Source of the DNA: Patagioenas fasciata
Lineage: Eukaryota > Chordata > Aves > Columbiformes > Columbidae
Direction: 5' to 3'
Assembly: GCF_037038585.1 (NCBI RefSeq)
Contig: NC_092526.1
Location: 36,345,501-36,409,500 of the forward strand
Length of the DNA stretch: 64,000 nt
A model generated the notes under the pieces. It made no database searches, was not told the origin of the DNA, and saw only the letters and a list, made by a program, of their open reading frames with translations. This document shows positions 59,014-64,000 of this stretch, piece after piece. A program made the position numbers and the translations under genes. The number at the start of each line of letters is the position of its first letter. Positions within the stretch are counted from its first letter, which is position 1.

Positions 59014-60028
59014 GAGCCCGGCCCTGGGTGAGGAGGGGTGCAGCGGGCAGGGGTGACACTGCCAAGAGGTGGAACCAGCCGCACCGCTCCCAGCACCGTC
59101 ACCATGGGCACATGGGAAGTGTCAACACTCCACTCCCAGCTGGTACAAAGGTCCCACAGGGCTGATAAAAACAGGGAATGAAGGGTGGTGGCTTTCCCCT
59201 CCCGGTGTCAGGTGATGAGGTGAGTCAGGCATGCCCTCCGTGAACCCAGCATGGGGCAGGGTGCCAGGGGGGCTGCCCTCCCGCAGGCACTGCTGTGGGA
59301 TACCAGGGCTCACCGTCCAGCTAATGCCTCCCTGTGGCAGCGCTCAGGGTGCTGCCATGGTATGTGGGTGGACAAGGCAATATCTGTCATCAGACCTGTT
59401 CAACAGTGACAGGAGGTAGGGCTGGATGCCCTGATGCTCAGATCTTCCTCTCAGGGGGGTCTATGAGGAGGAGACAGAGGTTCTCCCATCCCATCTCTAT
59501 CTTCCCACTAACACCCTGGTGCTGCCCTGTGTTTGGCAGCACTCCCTTCCCAGTCCAGTGAGCAATATGCCAGGCTGGTCTTGTCATGCAGCATCAAAAA
59601 GGCACCTTGCAGAAAGGGACTGTGCCAGGTCTTGCCCCAGCCCTGTGGGCAGGGAGGTGTCCCGGGAAGTTTTCTGGTCACAGAAACATACAGGGGTGTG
59701 CAGGGCCAGGAGGTCCTGCACTGGGGTCTCCTCCTGGGCAGTGCCATGGGGTCCCTGTTGTCCCCTCTGTTGGGACCCCTATGACCCAAGCACTGCGAGC
59801 CCATCTAGCTCCTCTGCTCCAAGGATCTGGGGATGGAGACTGGGGTCCAAGCCCAAGACAGCAAAAATCACCCTTGGCAGGGAAAGGCCAGCAGGGGACA
59901 TGATGCCAGGATCTGCCTGAGCAGAGCAGCTCTCCCAAGGTGGATACCAAAGTAGGCCAGGCAGGGTTGAGTGTGTTTTCCAGCTGTATTTGCTGCTGCA
60001 GAGCAGCCGGGCCGTTCCCGAGCCCCTC
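59014..60028. other. Between the His/Pro-rich gene and FTCD stop
   Basis: GC-rich, with short frames on both strands and none recognisable. It must contain the FTCD 3' UTR and the upstream region of the neighbouring gene, both on the minus strand. No clear AATAAA for FTCD was found on the minus strand here. Confidence 0.5.
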
Positions 60029-61050
60029 TCAGGCCACCCGCTTCTCCAGCAGTGCCAGCACAAGCGCCGAGCCTTGCTTTGCCTCCTCCAGCAGCCCTGA
60101 GACCTTCTGCGACATCTGCATGGAGAGGGAGAAGGTACATCTTTTGCCACTCAACAGGACAGAAGAGCCATCCACCGACCACCCCACGCATCCCACTGGT
60201 GGCAAAGGGAGTGGATGTCTGGGCACAAGGAGTCACAGAGGCTTCATCTCTGTCCCATCTCATCCTCATCACCATGTCCAGGGCATACACATGGCCTCTG
60301 CTTACCGCAAGCTTGAACTTCTCATCCTTTATGTCTTTTAGGTTGATCATGACGTTGAAGTAAGCTCCGAACACAGCCGCTTCCAGCATTTTGGCTCCCA
60401 CCTAGGACAAGAGGCTTGCAAGAAGCTCTCCTGCTGAACTAGAGCATCACCACATGGGTTCTGCAGCAGGGCAGAACCTCACACTGCAGGACTCCCACTC
60501 CCCGTGACCCAGCAGCATGCAACGCTTTCCAACACGGTGCTTTCAGAATGTGGCTCCAGCAGTAGGAACTGCTGCACAGGTGGGAATTGCTGGTAGAGGT
60601 CTACTCTCCTACAAGGATTGCAAGCTGCCAAAAGTTAATGAGTGGAAACCACAGGCCAGTTTGGGAAGCATGGCTGGAGAGATGCATCCCAGAAGCCAGG
60701 GCACAATGGGACACCTTGCAGGGACAAGCGGTGAGCCTGGCAGCCTGCGAAGCCCCAGCTGGGGCAGCGCCAGAGCTCAAGGCTGTACCTGGATGTCGGA
60801 TTTGCAGGCCAGGTTGCAGTGGCGTGCCAGGTCCTTCAGAGCAGGCCAGAGCCTGCTCACCTTCTCTGCCAGGGCACAGGGCACCCTCACAGCTGTTTTC
60901 AGCCCCTGTTGCATGGCAGCCGTGCGTCTGGGGGTGGGACAGCCCCAGAGTGAGCACAGGGTGGCCGTGGTCCCCCAGTCTGCACGTCACCACCAGCCTA
61001 ACTCACCTCTCCTGCTCTTCAGGGGTGCCCTTTGGCAGCTTCATAGCTTC
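60029..61050 (-). CDS. FTCD: FTCD last four exons, end of cyclodeaminase domain
   Basis: Exons 61007-61050 ([14 protein letters not shown]), 60789-60927 ([20 protein letters not shown] to CKSDIQ), 60306-60401 ([20 protein letters not shown]) and 60029-60115 ([20 protein letters not shown] to RVA-stop). The NVMINL motif and the preceding helix are typical of the family end. Confidence 0.93.
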
Positions 61051-64000
61051 CTGTAGGCAAAGAAAACCAGATTTTATAGAACCATTGAATAGTGTGGGTT
61101 GGAAGGGACCTTCAAAAGTCATCTAGTCCTATCCCCCTGCAATGAGCAAGAACATGTTCAGTTAGAGCATGTTGCTCAGAACCCTGTCCAACCTGACCTT
61201 GAGTGTTTCCAGGGTTGGGGCATCAACCTGTGCCAGTGTTTTACTGCCCTCAAATTTGCTGCCATTTGCACCAAGACCCCACATGCCTTGCATGGGGGGG
61301 CCAGGGCAGACCACATAGTTCCCATGCTCTTGCAAACCTCTGTTAGGCGATGATGTCCCTTTCCCTGGCCCTGGCTCGGGCCAAGGCCACAGCCCTGTTC
61401 CTAAGGATGCTGGGGCACAGCAATGCCAGCCCCTTCCCAGCTGGAAAAGCCCCCACTTCCCCACAAGATGTCTGCCACCAGTGGGACCTCACCATGTAGC
61501 TGCTGAAGGCACGGGAGTCAGCATCCACCATCGCCACCAACTCATCCATGGCCTGGTGGAAGGGGGGGATCAGCTTCCTCATGATGGGGTCCAGCTCCTC
61601 AAACTGCCGCTTCCCGTAGCTCATCAGCCCCACCATGCAGCCCAGCGCTGCTCCCTGCAACGAGGGCACAGAGGTAAATCCTCCAGCAGGACCCAGAGCC
61701 CCTTGGGGGACCACAGAGGACCCCCCTGGGCAGGCAGGGCCCCCATCCTGATGTGGGGTACATACCAGGGCAGCCGCGGCTGCAGACACAGAGCCTCCTC
61801 CCGGTGCTGCTGATCTTTCACCGACTGCTCGCACAAAGGCGCCCAGCGGCTTGGCCACCAGCCCCCCATCCGCCTCTCCTGCCTGCACCAGGTACCTGCG
61901 GCACAGCGGCCTCATGGATCAGAGCCCCCCAGGTGCAAGGACATCCACCACCACTTCTCACCCAGCCCTGCCCTCACCAACAGGTTTTCATCCATCCCTT
62001 GGCTCTGCAGCTGGTTGGGAGGGGGGCTAGCTCAAAAAACCCAGCAGGAGGGTCAGGGAGAGGACAAGGAGCCCGATGGGGACAGATGGGGAACAGGTGT
62101 CCCGGTGGTGTGGGGGCTTGCTCTGCATTTGGGGTGGGATCATGCAAATGGCATTTGGTGGGACAGAAACACGCCTGCAGCCATGTCCCTGGGGAACAGC
62201 AAGGACTTAAAGCACATGTCCTGCTTTCACCTTGGCATGGGTGGGGGGTTTCCTCTTCCCCTGAAGACATGCATTTTACACCAAGTGCTGCAGCACAGAG
62301 TCTGTACTTGGAGGGCAACATGTAAGCCAGAGAAACTGGGGCTGAGGAGGGGCTGGAGGATTTAACACATGCATGCTCAACTTTGGCCACAAAACCTGTC
62401 GCCGCTGCCTGCTCAAGTGACCTGGAGTCCCCATGCCCCATGTTCATAACCATCATCATTTGGGAACAGGGAACACTCTGTGCCTGCCCAACACCCAGCA
62501 GAGATGTCCCCTGGGTGTGAAGAGAAGCTGGGTGCAGGCATGACTCCCAAAACAAGCTGAGTGCAAGACACAGGCAGCAGGATCCCTCCATCCCAGCAGG
62601 GATGGGCACCATGAGGAGGAGCACGATGGGGATCCCTACTCGATGATGCGCTCTCGCGGGTAAAATGGAGACAGGGAATCCAGGCCCAGCCGGCTGACCA
62701 CCTGCAAAGAGCAGCACTGCCATGTCAAGCTGTCGCATTAAGTCCTGTTGCATCCTCATTCCCTGCTGTTAATTAACCATGGGTGATCCCACCCTAAGAC
62801 ACTGCTGCTAGGACCACCACCCAGGGTAAGAACAACCTGTGTCACCAGCCCATCCCATCCCAGACCTAGGGTCGGTGTGTGGCCGCCTACGCATGACTGG
62901 AAACAGGATAAATAATTAGCTTGTTCTTATCTAGCCTGCTCCCCATAGGGTAGAAAAGTCCCTCCCTCCTGCAGCTGTAAAGCAGAGTCCATCTCCTTGT
63001 TTCCAGCTAATGCTGGTCCTGGGGCAGTTTCCCATGGAGCCACTCGCTGTCCTTGAGTTCTGGGTAGGTCTCCTTCCCTTCCTGGCCTCCATGCAGGCAA
63101 GCGAGCAGCTGCTGCCCATGCTCTGGGAGCAGGTGTCTGCTCCCTGAGCATCTCAGCATCCTCAGGACAACGAAGTAACTTGTCCCACTAGCTGTGCCCT
63201 CACAGCTTGCCAAGCACCATCCCTGGAGATAAGTGTCACACCAGGGGGCTTATGTGGTCCCAAATCTCTGCTCAGTGCCACTCTGGGAGGCTGGCGGGGG
63301 GAAGGGGGCAGGGGGCTCTGTCTTTCTAATCCCACCCTTGTCTTGGTACCAGGAGGAGCCACATTACCAGTCTGATCTTCTGTTCCTCCTCCAGGATGAA
63401 GAGTTTTTCCTTCTTGATGTAAAACTCAGCTGTGTCCAGCATGGCCTTCTTGGGGACAAGCCCCACCAGCTGGGACCCAACCACAGGGAGGTTCAGTGCC
63501 TGCAAAGGACATCAGAAACGAAGAACAATTTTTGTTGGAAAAGACCTTTAGGATCATGGAGTTCAAATGTTAACCTAACATATGAGTGTCCCCAGAGCCA
63601 CCTACTCTGCACCACTATCACCCCAGCCTGCTGGTCCTCATCCCTTTCTAGGACCTGGGGAGCTTATGGAAAAACCTTCACTGGAAGAGCTGGGGGCTAG
63701 CAACAAGTTCTTGAGCTTTTGAGGTTTTTGTGCCATTCAACACACTGCCCAGTTTGGCTGAGCTGAGAGTGAGATAAAGCAGAGCCTGACCCAGAGATGG
63801 GAAGAAAAGCTTGGAGGGAGACATCCTCTGGGAAGCCACTGTTGAAACATCCATGGCGGGTCACCCCATGCCACCCACCTCTGCATCTCGGCAGACCTCC
63901 TCGTAGACGACGTGGAGCGGTGTGGTCTCAAAGTCCAGCAGGTTCGTCGAAACCTGGGCTATATTCTCTTCTTCCAAATACCAGCCGATGCCTTGCACTC
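60029..64000 (-). CDS. FTCD: Formimidoyltransferase-cyclodeaminase, C-terminal 3/5 (5' exons outside window)
   Basis: Exons in order of translation: 63879-64000 (partial), 63368-63499, 62640-62701, 61766-61895, 61493-61654, 61007-61050, 60789-60927, 60306-60401, 60029-60115 with TGA at 60029-60031. All are GT-AG and in phase, giving 323 residues. The segments [35 protein letters not shown] and [13 protein letters not shown] belong to the end of the formiminotransferase part; [13 protein letters not shown] is the linker; [28 protein letters not shown] and [11 protein letters not shown] belong to the cyclodeaminase. FTCD moves the formimino group from formiminoglutamate to tetrahydrofolate and then releases ammonia to give 5,10-methenyl-THF; it is a ring-shaped octamer in liver. 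About 220 N-terminal residues lie beyond 64000, as judged from the 541-residue human enzyme. A CR1 copy sits in the intron between 61050 and 61493. Confidence 0.96.
61072..61280 (-). mobile_element. CR1 LINE 3' fragment in FTCD intron, reverse orientation
   Basis: Plus strand TTATAGAACCATTGAATAGT, then GGTTGGAAGGGACCTTCAAA, CTGTCCAACCTGACCTTGAG and TTCCAGGGTTGGGGCATC. This is the reverse complement of a CR1 3' end, so it has the same orientation as FTCD. The right limit is approximate. Confidence 0.9.
61493..62701 (-). CDS. FTCD: FTCD exons, linker and first part of cyclodeaminase domain
   Basis: Exons 62640-62701 ([20 protein letters not shown]), 61766-61895 and 61493-61654. The glycine-rich [13 protein letters not shown] segment is the conserved start of the cyclodeaminase fold, related to bacterial FchA-type enzymes. 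[10 protein letters not shown] and [12 protein letters not shown] follow in the all-helical domain. Confidence 0.93.
63368..64000 (-). CDS. FTCD: FTCD exons, end of formiminotransferase domain
   Basis: Exon 63879-64000 encodes [20 protein letters not shown] and then [20 protein letters not shown]. Exon 63368-63499 encodes [20 protein letters not shown] and ends KIRL. The phase is 0 between them. This is the C-terminal subdomain of the transferase part, next to the folate-binding cleft. Confidence 0.93.
63508..63612 (-). mobile_element. Old CR1 fragment in FTCD intron
   Basis: TTTGTTGGAAAAGACCTTTAGGATCAT followed by GTTCAAATGTTAACCTAACAT matches the CR1 3' end in reverse, with many differences. 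Short and old. Confidence 0.65.

Noticed and set aside
59508-59950. Overlapping frames of 75-133 codons on both strands near the FTCD 3' side
   Set aside because: GC-rich sequence with competing frames on both strands and no family match; more likely 3' UTR or intergenic.
61974-62759. 261-codon open frame on the minus strand
   Set aside because: It overlaps an FTCD intron and runs through the 62640-62701 exon in another frame; no domain is recognisable. High GC lowers stop-codon frequency here.
1-64000. CRISPR arrays, bacterial operons, riboswitches, tRNA or rRNA genes
   Set aside because: None seen; the window is spliced vertebrate DNA and no cloverleaf, rRNA or spacer-repeat pattern was noticed.

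Overview
This is vertebrate nuclear DNA and almost certainly avian, probably chicken or another galliform. Genes are split by GT-AG introns, several CR1 LINE fragments are present, and the coding sequence matches my memory of the chicken and human collagen VI chains. The order COL6A1 - COL6A2 - FTCD is the same as on human chromosome 21q22.3. No database search was run, so the species call is an inference.

Layout. Positions 1-2344 hold the last coding exons of COL6A1 (+): the end of VWA domain C1, a short Cys-containing linker and the complete C2 domain, followed by its 3' UTR. About 26 kb of mostly non-coding intergenic DNA follows. It contains a CR1 ORF2 remnant (about 21.8-22.2 kb), a CR1 3' fragment (24.2 kb), a possible retroviral gag remnant (about 15.1-15.7 kb) and a CpG/GC-enriched patch (25.03-25.35 kb) that could be the COL6A2 promoter and untranslated exon 1. 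COL6A2 (+) is complete in its coding part (29707-52689): signal peptide, VWA N1, a 335-residue Gly-X-Y helix on 19 small exons, VWA C1, a short linker and VWA C2. An alternative terminal exon (46895-47190), with its own stop and poly(A) signal, replaces C2 and appears to be the bird counterpart of the human 2C2a isoform.

Between COL6A2 and FTCD lie a CR1 3' end (54.3-54.6 kb), two nearly identical 535-bp retroviral LTRs in inverted orientation (56023-56557 and 57100-57634) with a primer-binding site and leader between them, and a compact His/Pro-rich gene on the minus strand (about 58.05-58.96 kb). The first codons and basic His/Lys-rich end of that gene resemble PRR13. The last part of the window (60029-64000, minus strand) is the 3' part of FTCD, covering the end of the formiminotransferase part, the linker and the whole cyclodeaminase domain; its 5' exons lie beyond the window.

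Function. COL6A1 and COL6A2 encode two of the three core chains of type VI collagen, which assemble in the secretory pathway and form beaded microfibrils in the pericellular matrix. FTCD is a liver enzyme of histidine and folate metabolism and is unrelated to its neighbours. I found no new multi-gene system. The best leads are the PRR13-like gene, the inverted LTR pair and the conserved alternative COL6A2 terminus.
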